Below are positions 44,751-57,040 of a stretch of DNA of 64,000 bases, piece after piece. The stretch is from Chlorops oryzae (lineage: Eukaryota > Arthropoda > Insecta > Diptera > Chloropidae). Position 1 is the first letter of the stretch, and the number at the start of each line of letters is the position of its first letter. Made by a program: the position numbers and the translations under genes. The stretch covers positions 24,378,455 to 24,442,454 of the forward strand of contig CM035809.1 of NCBI GenBank assembly GCA_020466095.1, read 5' to 3'. Below the pieces are notes generated by a model. That model worked only from the letters and a program-made list of their open reading frames with translations, was not told where the DNA came from and did no database searches.

Positions 44751-44884
44751 ATGAGTTAATGAGTGGGACAAGTGATGGAATTAACACGATTATATATCGA
44801 TATGATTTTTCTTTTCTACACCCATGGCCGTCTTCCCTTATAATCGCATTAATATATTATTACCACGGTTTGTGTCCCACTAGG
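44751..44884. repeat. Small imperfect inverted repeat element
   Basis: GAGTGGGACAAGTGATGGAA on the left and the inverted TTTGTGTCCCACTAG on the right, with ACACGATTATA/TATAATCGC continuing the arms, enclose about 130 bases. It may be a short MITE. Confidence 0.45.
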
Positions 44885-45046
44885 GGGGATTAAGACTTCA
44901 ATGAAAAATTCCACATGCGGACAAATATAGTTGGTATAATTTTTTTGTGGAAATCAGCAATAAGAGATGGGGGTTTTTTCATTCCTATTTCGAAAGATGT
45001 CTGCGTCAAAAAGAAACCTTTTGAAATAGAGGTTCCACTGCATATT

Positions 45047-45275
45047 ATGATAGTCTTTTTGATTTTCGAGCAGAACAAACATTTCAATTTCGTTGATTTT
45101 TTTCTCTGTGTATAATTCTCATTTGCTTTATAAAATAGGACATATAAGATATTTATTCATTTTAGAACTTTTTGACCATTGCGAAAGCAGTCACACGACA
45201 ACGGAGTGACAAAATCGGGGGATGAAGTCCATCTTATGGCTATTTTTGGGGTTATGTTCAGTAGAGGGCTCTGTG
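45047..45275 (+). repeat. Dispersed repeat Y, copy 2
   Basis: Matches 1609-1871 in the same orientation, with a deletion of about 30 bases after CATTTCAAT. Unlike copy 1 it is not followed by an M2 element, so the two repeats are separate units. Confidence 0.75.
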
Positions 45276-47007
45276 GCCATTTGCTTTGAACGTTAAATAA
45301 ATTTTTTTGTGACATTTCTTCTTTTATAGGTATTTTAGTAAATTTTTTTTTATTTTAAAAATTATCTTGTCATTTCAATTATGTCCGTGGTTAGTTCAAC
45401 AATTTAAATTGAAATCCATTTTTGAAAATTATCATTTCAATTCAACCTGAAATATGGTTGATTCAAAAGAAAAATCTTTATTTTTCCCAACAAGAAAAAT
45501 TGTTAAAATGAAAAATATTCCCTATTGAAGCCGTTTTGTATGTTTTTCAAATTGAATTAACCAATTTTCTGGTTAATTTTTTTTCACTGTGTAGAGAGAG
45601 TCAAGAGCCATTTCGAAGACATTCCTTATGAGTCAGCGTTAAATAAGATTACTTTGAGAAGGTAACCGAGTAACTTAATGGGATTTGTATAAACCTATCG
45701 AATTTCGCACAATCCTTTATCGTCAAAATGGAATGAATTTTCAGTTTTTCGTAGAACCATTTAAACGGATTCAAACTGATCCAGCTTTTTGTATTTTTCT
45801 CAACCCAAGGATTGTATTATACTTTTTATGAAACATCCAGAAATATGTATATTTTCAGGTCTCTCTTTCAACCAATTCCTTTGAAGTTTTTTTCATTATT
45901 TTTGTTTTATATTTTGCTTCTAGGAGGATAAGCCTGGATTGATGCGCGCATTAAGAAATTTTCGTAAGAAATACCGCAACAAAGGAATGCTAAAAATAAT
46001 CCTGGTTTCTCCTTCGCAGTCGCACAAGTGCTTTTTAAATTATTTGTTCATGCTTTTTAACGCTACCCCCCTCCTCCTCTCTCCCTTCGTCTGCTTGTTA
46101 AATGAAATTGGAATATTTTCATTTGGATTAATAATTTTGAAGGCGCCATTTTGTAGAGCTTTTGAAGCTCAGAAGTGAACACAAAACGTTTAGGACGACG
46201 AACGACGTACTTCAGCCGGAAATTCACAAAAGAACCTAACATTTCGGCATTTCCGGTAACTCCGAATAATTTTGAACTGTGTCTCTTTTTTTTTTTTAAC
46301 GGTTCACATATGCATAATTTACGAATATTTGTATGGAACGATAAAAAAATCGTACGGACGACCACGCAAAAAATATACAAACACCGCGCCACCGTCATCA
46401 TCACATTACCATAATGCCAACGGAAGTCACTTTAACGTTCGTCTGTCTTCGTTGACTTCATTTTGTTTTTCTCTTCTTGTTTTCTCCCTCTCTCTCTATC
46501 TCTCACTCTCTTGCTTTAATTTATGTGTGAACATGTTAACACGTTTGTGTTCGTGTGTGTGTGTGCGTATAACAATGTTGATGAGTGAGCGGGGAATGAG
46601 TGTAAGTGATAAAATGGCGGCACATCATAGCTGCCATAGCAATTTTTCTCGGGATTTTTCTTCAAAATCTTTATTTTCTGTTCTCCATTCTTTCTTTCAG
46701 AATAACGAAGTCCTGTTTTCGGCTGTTTTTTCATTTTTGTTTTTGATTTTCTTTTGATTTTTTTTCTTACTATTTCTTCGTCTCCTCTTTCCGCAGCAGC
46801 AATTGAGAAATTTTTACACATCCAAGAACATTTTTTCTCCTTATTTTTTTTTATATATTTTGGTTTTGTTTTTTATTGTGTTGAAGCAATATTTTTTCAT
46901 GTTCAGACTTGTCCGGCGTACAATGTCCTTTTTAGGTATGTTCGTTATATGAGCAGCAGCAGCACACCGAAACTGCTGACCATTGTTAGAGAGAAAACTG
47001 CCTCAAT

Positions 47008-47054
<47 letters not shown>

Positions 47055-47859
47055 TTGGAAGTCATTGCCTTCTGCTGCTCTGGGCTTTGCATATTCCAGC
47101 CGAGCTCATATTAACCAAAGTGGATATGGAAAAGTGTACACCCTTTGGGAATAGGAGATGATACCAAAAGTAGTCGAAAGGAATGCTTCCTAGGAGCAAA
47201 AAAAAAATTCCTTTTTACAGAGTAGAAAAAAAACGGAAATACATGGGAAAATAAAAATGAAGTAGGCACATGCAATCAGGCAGACCAAACCAACTCAACT
47301 GAAAGGATTTTAAGCATCATTTTTTGATCTAATTTTTTCTTCTCGTTTTATCACTTTTCTGGTATTTTCAAACCTCTCTGGAATTTTAATTTGAGATAAA
47401 TTTTTTTTAAAAGTTTGTCGATTCATTTTTCCCTTATTTTGAGTAGCATATTATATTACCCTTTCCCGAAATTTCGACTTTTTAAGATCTTTTTACCACG
47501 TGTTTTCTATTCTCATAGTCTCATTTTTAAAATTATTTTTCTCCCATTGATCTATTCACTCGCCATAGAGCACATTTTAATAACATATTTTTTTCCGTTT
47601 TTCCTGAACTTTTCCACCATTTTGTCATTTTTGCTTCTTTTCTCTCTGATCGATTAAGTTCTCTATAATAAAAATTTTTCAAAATCTTCTATCGTTGATT
47701 TTCCCTTATTTCCCCTCTTTTAATCTACATGTTTTTCCGTCTTCAGGTTTTAATCCGACAAAAAAAAAAAATTTTTAAATAAAAATAAAAACTTCTTCTC
47801 TTTACGGTCCATATTTTCCCTTCTTCTCTGGGTACCACGTTTCCTCTTTCGTTCTTCCC
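45276..47859. other. Non-coding stretch with (GT)n
   Basis: (GT)n of about 29 units at 46993-47051, with a shorter GT tract near 46552-46566. Otherwise T-rich unique sequence. No exon was recognised. Confidence 0.55.
46993..47051. repeat. (GT)n microsatellite
   Basis: About 29 uninterrupted TG units. Confidence 0.95.
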
Positions 47860-48625
47860 CTCTTTATTCCTCTTTCTTCTCCTCGTTCCTCCCCTCTTTC
47901 TTCCCCTCTTTCTTCTCCTCTTTCTTATCCTCTTTCTACCCCTCTTTCTTCCGCTCTTTCTTCCGCTCTTTCTTCCGCTCTTTCTTCCCCTCTTGCTTTC
48001 CCTCTTTCTTATCCTCTTTGTTATCCTCTTTGTTATCCTCTTTCTTACCCTCTTTCTTCCTCTTTCTACCCCATTTACAACCCCCTTTCTTCCCCATTTC
48101 TTCTCCCTTTCTTCCCCTCGTTCTTTCCATCTTTCTTTCCCTCGTTCTTTCCCTCGTTCTTTCCCTCTTTCTTTCCCTTTCTTTCCCTCTTTCTTTCCAT
48201 CTTTCTTCCCCTCTTTCTTCTCCTCTTTCTTCCCCTCTTTCTTCCCCTCTTTCTTCCCCCTTTCTACCCCTCTTTCAACCATTCTTTCTTCCCCTCTTTC
48301 TTCCCCTCTTTCTTCCCCTCTTGCTTTACCTCTTGCTTTCCCTCTTTCTTATCCTCTTTCTTACCCTCTTTCTTCCTCTTTCTACCCCATTTTCAACCCC
48401 CTTTCTTCCCCATTTCTTCTCCCTTTCTTCCCCTCGTTCTTTCCATCTTTCTTTCCCTCGTTCTTTCCCTCGTTCTTTCCCTCTTTATTTCCCTTTCTTT
48501 CCCTCTTTCTTTCCATCTTTCTTCCCCTCTTTCTTCCCCTCTTTCTTCCCCTCTTTCTTCCCCCCTTTCAACCCCTCTTTCTTCCCCTCATCCAATCCCT
48601 CGTTCACTCGTTCTCTCTTTTTCGT
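47860..48625. repeat. Pyrimidine satellite with ~316-bp higher-order repeat
   Basis: Ten- to twelve-base CCTCTTTCTT(C/T)C units. A longer block beginning TCTTTCTACCCCATT, then TCTTCCCCATTTCTTCTCCC and CCCTCGTTCTTTCC, occurs at about 48061 and again near 48377, so the satellite has a second-level duplication. Long Phe/Ser/Pro/Leu and Lys/Glu/Gly frames cross it and are not genes. Confidence 0.9.
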
Positions 48626-48825
48626 CCATTTTCCTTTTTTTCTTTCCTCTTTCTTCCCCTTTTCATCCTATTTTCTTTCCTCTTTCTCCCTTCTTTACTC
48701 CCCCTTCTAATCCTCTTACATCGTCACCATCTTTCTCCCAGCTTATCCCAGCTTATCCCTCTTTATCCACTTCATTTTCCTCTTTTATCCCCGTTTGCCG
48801 CCTCCCTTGCGGCTTTATCTAAAAG

Positions 48826-49007
48826 TGATGCCAGATTGAAGGATTTCTCCTTTTGTAAGGGATTTTTTTCTTTATAATTTTAAACCAAAAGCCACTGCAA
48901 ATATTCAAAAAGGTCCTTTGAAATAAATTTTCTGCAGAAAGGAAAAATAAATGAGATTTTTTTGCGGAATAACCGAGGGAGAAGTGACGGCAAAAAACTG
49001 GCAACGC
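48826..49007. mobile_element. MITE related to 9262-9455
   Basis: AGTGATGCCAGATTGAAGG on the left and CTGGCAACGCT on the right are inverted (AGYGWTGCCAG), with AAGGGATTTTTTTC and GAGATTTTTTTGC blocks inside, as in the 9262 element. No coding sequence. Confidence 0.5.
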
Positions 49008-51817
49008 TGACAAATATGTATGGTATCTACCCTTTGACATTTAAGAAGAATTGCCTTGCTTCACTGCTTCGTTGCAAGAATTGCAATCGACTAAAATTTA
49101 TCAAAACCCTTCAAAGCCTACAAAAAGGCAACGAAAAACGTCATTTCATTTTAAATAAATTTCAAATGATTTTTCACTGCTCTGACAGATAGTTTCCGAG
49201 CATCGAATTCCCCATAATGACGACGCAAAATAATAAAAAAAAAAGAAATAAAAATATCAAAATATTCCTATCAAAATATACCCATAAATATAAAATAAAA
49301 AAACTTTACAAAATGGAGAAAAATGTCAAAGAAAATCTATCAAAAATGCTTTATAAAAATCCCAGCACTCAGCAGAAATTCCTTCAAAGCAAATCTCTTT
49401 GAAAAAAAGAAGAAACCCTAAAGAAAACATTAAAATATGCTCACAGAAAACAATGCCAAATTCTAAAATATACTCCAACATAGTTGGGTACCTAATTTTA
49501 TGGTAGCCTAAACTCCGCAAAAGCACCCCACAAACTATGCTTTAACAAAAGCGCTGTTTTCCCTATCCATATCGTCGTCGTCATCATCATCAGGAATTCA
49601 CATAGGTAGGCAAAAAAACAAAAAAACAATAAAACCGAACAACAACAAAAATGACGTCGCGTCCCTACGAGTGTATGCAGTTCCGTCAACTGCTGCTTAG
49701 CATGCTTGATCCTAGTTTAATACCCTTGCAAAGGCTGGCTGTCTCAACTCATTCAGTTGCAAATATCTTTGCGCTTCGCTTTTAGTTTCGGAGCAGACAT
49801 GCTTCCCTTTTTTTGCATCCTTAACAGCGAGAGCAACGAAGAGCTTGGGGGATGGAGGGGAAGATGAAAAAAAAAAATGGTCGAGAAAAGGTAAACATCC
49901 TTGTAACCACATTTTTAACAAACAAAAGCGGTTTTCATTGGACCGTGTTCTCTCATCTCATCTCATCTCTGATGGCTTTTTTTTTCAACTCCATTTTTTT
50001 TTATTTTTTTTTTTTTTCGTTGTTATAATTTTTTAGCCATTACTGTCGCCGGTGTCTACTGCTATTGTGGTGGCGGCGGGTTAGGCCTTTCCTATTTTTT
50101 TTTTTGTTTTAATTTTTTTTTTCTGTTCGAATTTAAATTGCCTTTTGTTTGAAGAGCAGTTTTTATACCCGAAGGCTAGCGGAAAAGGAAATGAGATGGA
50201 TTTCGAAAATAAAAAGCAAAAAAAAGAAGGAAAAGGCTTTAAGAATTCTTTAAGAAAATCCAAAAGCTTAAATATGATGAAGAGAAAATAAAAATTGTTA
50301 AAAAAAATAAATAAAATAAAATAAAATAAAATAAAATAAAATAAAATCCTTCAACGAAAATTCATTCCAAGCCGGAAACAAAAACAAAATCTAAAAAAAA
50401 AATAAGGAAAATTGAAAAAAAAAATTCCAAAATTCGAAATCAATTGTATTTTTTCGGGGCAAGAAAATCGCAGACAAACAAGCGCCAGGATGCGAACGAA
50501 AAACGTGGAGGACACGTCTGTTAGCTTGCAAAATCCATATCCTTTCCAATGTTAGCAAGCAAGCACAACACCCTCACGGGTTTATTTGGACAACGGATGG
50601 GCGAGCGTGGTAGACAGAGAGTGAGATAGAGTGAGATGGGGAGAGAAGGAACGCAGTCACAGGTAGCAGCCGTACTCGAAATGTGATTACAAACAAGGCA
50701 ATCGAATTCTTATTTGCAACGGGGATTGCCTTCGGCTGTGCTTCTGTAATACACCCTCTCTCCTCCTAACTTCCCTCCCCTTTTTTCGCTCACTCTGAAG
50801 GCATATCGACTGAGTAAATTTGTTTTTAATTTTCCAAAGTTATAAGCTTCGATACAGGAAGGACGATTTCTTTTTGCTTTTCTCAAAAGGTTTTTTTTTT
50901 TTACTCAAGTATAAAAATAAATACAGCCAAACTGGAGATGGAGAGATCGATTAGCGCTGCAACCCAACAGTGACCACAAACGACAGTGGTGGCTAAGAAA
51001 AAAAAAAATTTGTCAGAACATACGATAGATTGCTCAAAGCCAACTACTCTCGTGGCATTTGCAATTCATCACTAAAGTGTCTTGTATATTCTTGTCCTTC
51101 TCTCGATCATTTTGCAGCACTCTTTTTCGTCGTCCACAAAATTCAATTCGAAAATGAATTTCTTCTCTTTTCCCACCCCTCGCACACGTCAGTTTTCTCA
51201 ATCGCGCTCCTTTCGATTGATGAAAATCGTGTTTAAAAATTGGTTTTTTTTTTTCTTTTCTTTTTTCCTTCATTCACTTTTCCATTTTTATAGTAGCGCA
51301 GCACTGACTATCTTACGATTTTATTTCCCCCCACCACTTTTCGTTTTTCGATTTTACTTTATTCTATTTTTCTTTGCCGTCAAGTTTACTTTTTCACTTT
51401 GATGACATTCTCTGCTCTTTAGGGTAAAGTTATCCCAAGTCAATATTGCAGGAAATTCAATTTTCCATGTCACATGCGTGGAAAGTGCCAATAGCCGTGA
51501 GTGTTTGGGTTTTTTACTTTTCGTGGCGAGCACGGGGATGGGGGGGAGACGAGAAAACGGAATACGTTTTCATGCATATTTTATTAGTTTGGAATTCGTA
51601 ATGCTCGAGTCAAATGTGTGCATCGAATGTCTTAGCAGCGCACATATATCTTTTCGATGGATGATATACTACTGTGTGTATGCGATGAGAAGGAGCAGGA
51701 GGAGTAGAAGGAAGTGTTGCCAGACAATAAACCTTAAATATATTTATTCTTTAAAAAATCATTTACGAATTTTTCCTTTTTTTTTATGACCCTCTTTTAA
51801 AAGCATTTAAAAAAGCC
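49008..51817. other. Non-coding stretch
   Basis: (AAAAT)n at about 50308-50346, T runs near 49980-50020 and 50095-50122, A-rich patches, and otherwise unique sequence. No exon was recognised. Confidence 0.5.
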
Positions 51818-51920
51818 TCTTACCTCACCTTTTCGAAGTCAAATTGATTTTTAATAGGGAAGAAGTTTAAATTGCATCGACTTACCTGAAAGAGAAAGAG
51901 GAAAAAAGTTAATATTTTTC
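51818..51920 (-). promoter_or_regulatory. Recursive splice site (ratchet point) 2, minus strand
   Basis: On the minus strand 51908-51888 is 21 uninterrupted pyrimidines (CTTTTTTCCTCTTTCTCTTTC), followed by AG (51887-51886) and GTAAGT (51885-51880). A branch-point-like ATATTAAC lies directly upstream of the tract. Downstream, AAAG/GTGAGG (exon end 51829, 57 nt) and TGAG/GTAAGA (exon end 51824, 62 nt) are both good 5' splice sites that could define a short recursive exon. It is the same design as the site at 24146, on the same strand. Confidence 0.75.
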
Positions 51921-52555
51921 ATGGAAAAAAAGGGAAAAAAACAAGCATTCAAGAAACAAGTCAACATTGTATTTTAAAAGTTCATCTTGTTCTTCTTATC
52001 ATCCGTTTTCCATAGTGGGGCATAGGGTGCTTTGAAATTAAGTCACCATATAAGCTTCTCTAGAACGATTAGTGGGCGTGGTAATTTCCTTTCAATAACG
52101 AATCCGACAACAATCACTCCAAAAAGTCATCGTAAAATCTAGGTACTTCTCCATCCAATCTTTTTTTTTCATCTAATTTTTTTCTTCTTCTAATTTTAAA
52201 CTAATTTTCATACTTCAGAGAAGACGACTTTACTCGCTCTCTACGTGCTTTCGTCACTTTGATGACGCTTAAGAGACAAGACATCTAACCATCATCATCC
52301 CTCGGAATCATGCCTGGGCACAAATAAAATCAACATCTCGATAATAATGTATTCAAAAGATCTTAAGCATATAATTAGTATGCGAATGGCATACTCAAGG
52401 GAAATTTGAATGGAATATGTTTGACGTCTTTTCGCTCTGCTTCACCAACAAAACAATTCAAGAACTCATTACAAAACGTTGACATTTCCATTAAAACTAG
52501 CAAGAGATTTTGATTCGATAGGAATCTTGAAGAGACTCCGAACTGACTCAATTAT
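51921..52555. other. Non-coding spacer
   Basis: Unique sequence; nothing recognised. Confidence 0.5.
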
Positions 52556-53290
52556 ATCTCAGTTGTAAAAAAAAAAAAAATTAAATAAAAAAAAAAAAAA
52601 ATTTTTTTTAAAGAAAATAAATATTAAAAAATTATTCTAGCATGAGAGACTTTTTTGAAAATTCCATTAAAAGTAGTTTTTTTTATTTCAATATATAAAA
52701 AATAAAAAAAATTTAAATAAAAATATAAAAAAAATTTCTAATGAAAATTTTTGAAAATATAAAATTTTTTATTTAATAAAAAAATAAAAAAAATTTAAAT
52801 AAAAATAATAAATATTTATACATGAGAGAATTTTTTGAAAAAATATCCTATTTAAAATGTATTATTTTTATAAAATATTTCAAATTATTTTATAATAAAA
52901 TATTTAAATTATAAAAATTATAAATAAAATAAATAATAATAAATAAAAATATTTCTCCATGAGAGAATTTTTTGAAAAATTAACAATTAAAATATTTTTT
53001 TAATTTAACAATTATTATAAATAAAATTAATAATAAAAAATTTTAAATAAAAATAACTAAAAATATTTATAGCATGAGAGACTTTTTTGAAAAATTCCAT
53101 TAAAAGTTTTTATTCTTATCTTCAATTATAAAAAATAATTTTCAATAAAAATTAAAATTTTTATAGGCAAATTATGAAAATCATTAAAAGTATCATTATT
53201 TTTATGCAAATAAATTAAAAATTATGAAAGAAAAACAAATAAAATGATAAAATAAAAATATTTCTACTTCTTCGAAAATTTATTTAAATC
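52556..53290. repeat. Extremely AT-rich degenerate array
   Basis: Almost only A and T apart from a recurring CATGAGAGA(C/A)TTTTTTGAAAA motif at about 52641, 52821, 52958 and 53073, often followed by TTCCATTAAAAGT. Unit length varies (180, 137, 115 bases) through changes in the AAATAAA filler. Confidence 0.8.
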
Positions 53291-54400
53291 GGTTATAAAT
53301 ATAAGCACATCTTTTTTAAGGCATAAAAGCCAATTGAATGTAGCGAAAATGGATAAATAAATATATCACGAGTCGAATCTTTGGCAAAAAAAAACTGCTT
53401 GCAATGCTGAATTAATAACAAAAATGCACTCAACCGCGCCGATTGCAAACGTTTGCAATCAATTAAGACATTTTTATTGCGCTCATAAATTTCGGGGGGA
53501 ATTCAAAAAATAATTAGATTTTTCCGAATGAACACAGCTGCAATAAACAATAATCCGTTTTAAGAAATTAAATGGATTAAAAATTGTGCGGTTTAGTTCT
53601 ATGTTATGTGAACAGGAAGTCGCAGAGAAGGTTAACAAAGACACATATGAGAGAGATTTATCTGAATGCAAAAAGGGTAATATAGGAGGACGAAATCATT
53701 TTCATCACTTTTTTAAAGCAAGTGAGAATTATATGTATTTCAAATTTATAATTCTCAAACATTTTGTGATACCTTTTTGATGGTACCTCTGCATTGATAC
53801 TTTGTCTTTGACTTTTGGGTATACTTTTTTCTTTCTCACAAAATTTTCGAAATTTAGCAGTATCACCCTTACAATTCTCTAGTAAAATTTCCAGATCAAA
53901 CATCAGACAAAATTAAGGGTCTTGTTATAATAGTCCAAAAGCCAACGCTTTTTTTTTGCTTAATTCCGAAGTTCTGAAGCACATTTTTTCAATAAAAAAT
54001 TGTATGATCAATAAAAATTCGTACTATATGCCTGAAGATATAAACCAAATGAGAATTATATTCAACATGATCATAGTCTTGATTTGATTCGATGGATAAT
54101 AGCGTCTCTCGACTTCATTTGGCACTGACCCTCATTTTTCGGCTTTGAAACGCAGGGAATCCCTTCAATTTCTTAAACATAACTCATATATAAAAAAATA
54201 TCCCTCAAAAAATTACCTCAAGTATACTTGTATCTTATAATTCTCTAGCGCGATTTGCAGATTAGCTTCAACCGGAAATCAGTCGAAATTGAGAGACCTT
54301 ATACGAGATATTTTTTAAAAGCCGTACTTTTGAACACCGTTAGAGAACTTTTTCAATGAAAAATCACTCAATATCCTCATAGTTATAAATATAGTGAGAA
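53291..54400. repeat. Degenerate ~330-365-bp tandem segment
   Basis: AATTCTCTAG(T/C) ... TTTTTCAATRAAAAAT ... GAGAATTATA(T) recurs: AATTCTCTAG near 53873 and 54239, GAGAATTATA near 53725, 54050 and 54391. The copies are strongly diverged. 53291-53720 itself is unremarkable. Confidence 0.5.
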
Positions 54401-55770
54401 TTATATGGGCCATTCCATGAATAATGTCCCACCCGTGACTTAATTTTTAAGGTTTTAGCTCATTTTAAGAAAGAAAAAGGACGTAATTTCAAACTATTTT
54501 AGTTTTTAAAAGCCTTTAAAAATAGTTAGGCACTAAAATTACGCATTTTTTTTCTCAGAATGACTGTCACGGGAGTCATGGGTGGAACCGTTTCTCTCTA
54601 ATAAATCCTTTGAAATCTCTCGCTCTGACTCTTTTTTCCGACTGAAAGCAGTGACGTCCCTTTTTATTGCTTAAAGAGAATTCCTTTAAGACAGATCCCA
54701 ATAGTTTTAGGCAGAGAAAATTCTTCATTATAAATCCAATTGTCATAATTCCCTTTCAAGATTTGCAAAGTCCTAAAGGACCTACAAAAGAATGAAGAAT
54801 CTGGTATTAAATTTTAAAAGCGAAGCTTCCCTCTCTGTTCATGGGCTAAACATTATTTTAATACTTCATTGTGACTATAAAATAAATATTTCCTCTAACA
54901 AGAGGATTAAAATTTAACCAATATCCTTTAAAGATATTTGAGTTAATGAAAGACATTAAGTTCACTCTATCAATACAATGAAATCATTAATTATTGCACC
55001 GCAAAATGATATTTCTTGATTGCACATGGGGACCCATTCTCATGCCCATGCCCGTGGCTATGTCAATATGACAGCTTTGTGGTTGAAAGACCGAACGAGT
55101 TCAATTTTAATTGGACATAATCAACTAAAAATGTGGTCAAAATTTGCTAGCGGAAGAGAAGAACAGAACAGCAGGTGTATTCAGTGCAATCTACGCAATT
55201 CAAATTAATAAAATAAGAATTATGAGGGCTCAAAATTGAATGAGATGCAAAGAAGAAAAAAAAAAACAACAAAATTTGCCATTTCCTTTAATAATGAAGA
55301 TGCTATTACAGAGCAAACACTGTGCAGCAGGGTCACTTCAAAAATTGTCTTCATTGAGGTCAAGTTAAGAAGATTTGGAAGACTTTGAGAAGAACAATTT
55401 AATTAAAATAAAAAAAAACTCATTGGAATAAAAAATCAAAAAAAAATCTGTTACCCAGTGTTAATTAACACATTTTCATCTGAATTTAATTATCTAAACT
55501 GGCAAAAGTGAAATCAACGACAGCATCTTACGGCGGCGGCGGCGGCGTATGTGCAATTTTTGAACCGCAAATTTCGAAAATTTCTACAACGAGATCTCGC
55601 TCTCATAAGACCACAAAGATTACAACAACAACTAGACCAAGAACGAAAGCCGCAAAATTTCAAATCGCAAACAATCATAATTGTCATAAATTACGCCAAG
55701 ATTTTATATAGTGTAAATGTTCTTAATGTCAAAAAATAGCGAATGTTGGGGATTTTCTTGAAAATTTATT
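54401..55770. other. Non-coding stretch
   Basis: Unique sequence with a (GGC)n-like patch at 55529-55547. TCCCACCCGTGAC near 54430 and GTCATGGGTGG near 54575 are loosely inverted. No exon was recognised. Confidence 0.5.
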
Positions 55771-57040
55771 TTCTCTTTTGGACGCATTTAAAGTTTTACA
55801 TATTTTATCGTGTGGGGATTATTGAACAAAATCCGATAGTTGTTGGAATCGGAATTAAAACCGATCGAAATTTCATAAAAAATTTACAAATTTTATTGTT
55901 TTTGGTTTTGAATCGGAACTATTATCGATTCTTAATTGCGAAATAGGGTTCTATTTTATCCGGCTGTCTATGAAATATATATGAAATTTCAGTCGACTAA
56001 AATTCCAATTCCGACAGCTATCGGATTCTGTGACACCCCTGAATGTAGGCAATTTTTGGAATGAAACAAGTGTTGTCTAGTCGATAGGGGAGCGAACAAG
56101 GATGAGATTCGATGAAAAGGGACGATATTTTTTTATCTAATCAAGCCCGAGAGGTTATTAAGAGACAGTTTCTTTGTCATGCGAGATAAAAGATGATCTA
56201 AGGTGGAAACTAAACCTTCAAAACAGGACAGCTTAAAAGCCTTGTTTCATAGTTTTTGAAGATATATGTTTATCCTCTGAACTCCTCAAAATAAGGTCAA
56301 AACTCCCTCAAATTGTGTCTTAAAATCTTCTACAATCAAAAAATTCCTCTTATAAAAACTACCAGAAGACTTGTCTCCTTTAAGGGGATCTTCTCATTGA
56401 AAACCCTTTTCTCTTTTGGACGCATTTTAAAAATTACAATTTTATGTTGGGATTATTGCAAAAATATTCGAATAACTTGTTGTTTGATTTATTGAATTAA
56501 AACCGATCGAAAGTTCATAAGTAAATTTACAAAATTTTTTTGCTCATACGTTGGTTTTGAATCGAACTATTATGATTCTTAATTGGTGGAAAAAAGGTCC
56601 TCATCCACTTGTATCCGGCTGTCTAATGAAATATATATGAAAGGTTATCAGTCGACTAAATTCCAATTCCGGAACCTAAGCTATCGGATTCTTTTGACAC
56701 ACCCTGAATGTACGGCAATTTTTGGAATAAAACAAGTGTTGTCTAGTCGATAGGGGACAGAACACAGATGAGATTCGGTGGAAAGGGACGATAATTTTTT
56801 ATCTAATCAACCCCGAAAAGTTATTAAGAGACAGTTTCTTTGCCATGCGAGAAGAAAGATGATCTAAGGTGGAAACTAAACCTTCAAAACAGGCCTTGTT
56901 GCATAGTTTTTGAAGATATATGTTTCTCCCCTGAACTCCTCAAAATAAGGTCAAAACTTCCTCAAATTGTGTCTTGAATTCTTCTACAATCAAAAAATTC
57001 CCCTTATAAAAACTACCCAGAAGACTTGTCTCCTTTAAGT
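55771..57040. repeat. 638-bp tandem duplication
   Basis: Unit 1 (55771-56384) and unit 2 (56409-57040) both run from TTCTCTTTTGGACGCATTT to AAGACTTGTCTCCTTTAAG. Long blocks are identical, such as AACAAGTGTTGTCTAGTCGA and ATCCGGCTGTCTA. The differences are mostly small insertions and deletions, for example CGACAGCTATCGG against CGGAACCTAAGCTATCGG. It may be a genuine duplication or an assembly duplicate. Confidence 0.9.

Noticed and set aside
46915..46950. Plus-strand CCTTTTTAG/GTATGT juxtaposed splice sites
   Set aside because: Pyrimidine tract only about 7 bases, weaker donor, and opposite strand to the two strong sites.
47993..48877. 294-codon frame across pyrimidine tract
   Set aside because: Satellite artefact, with similar frames open on both strands.
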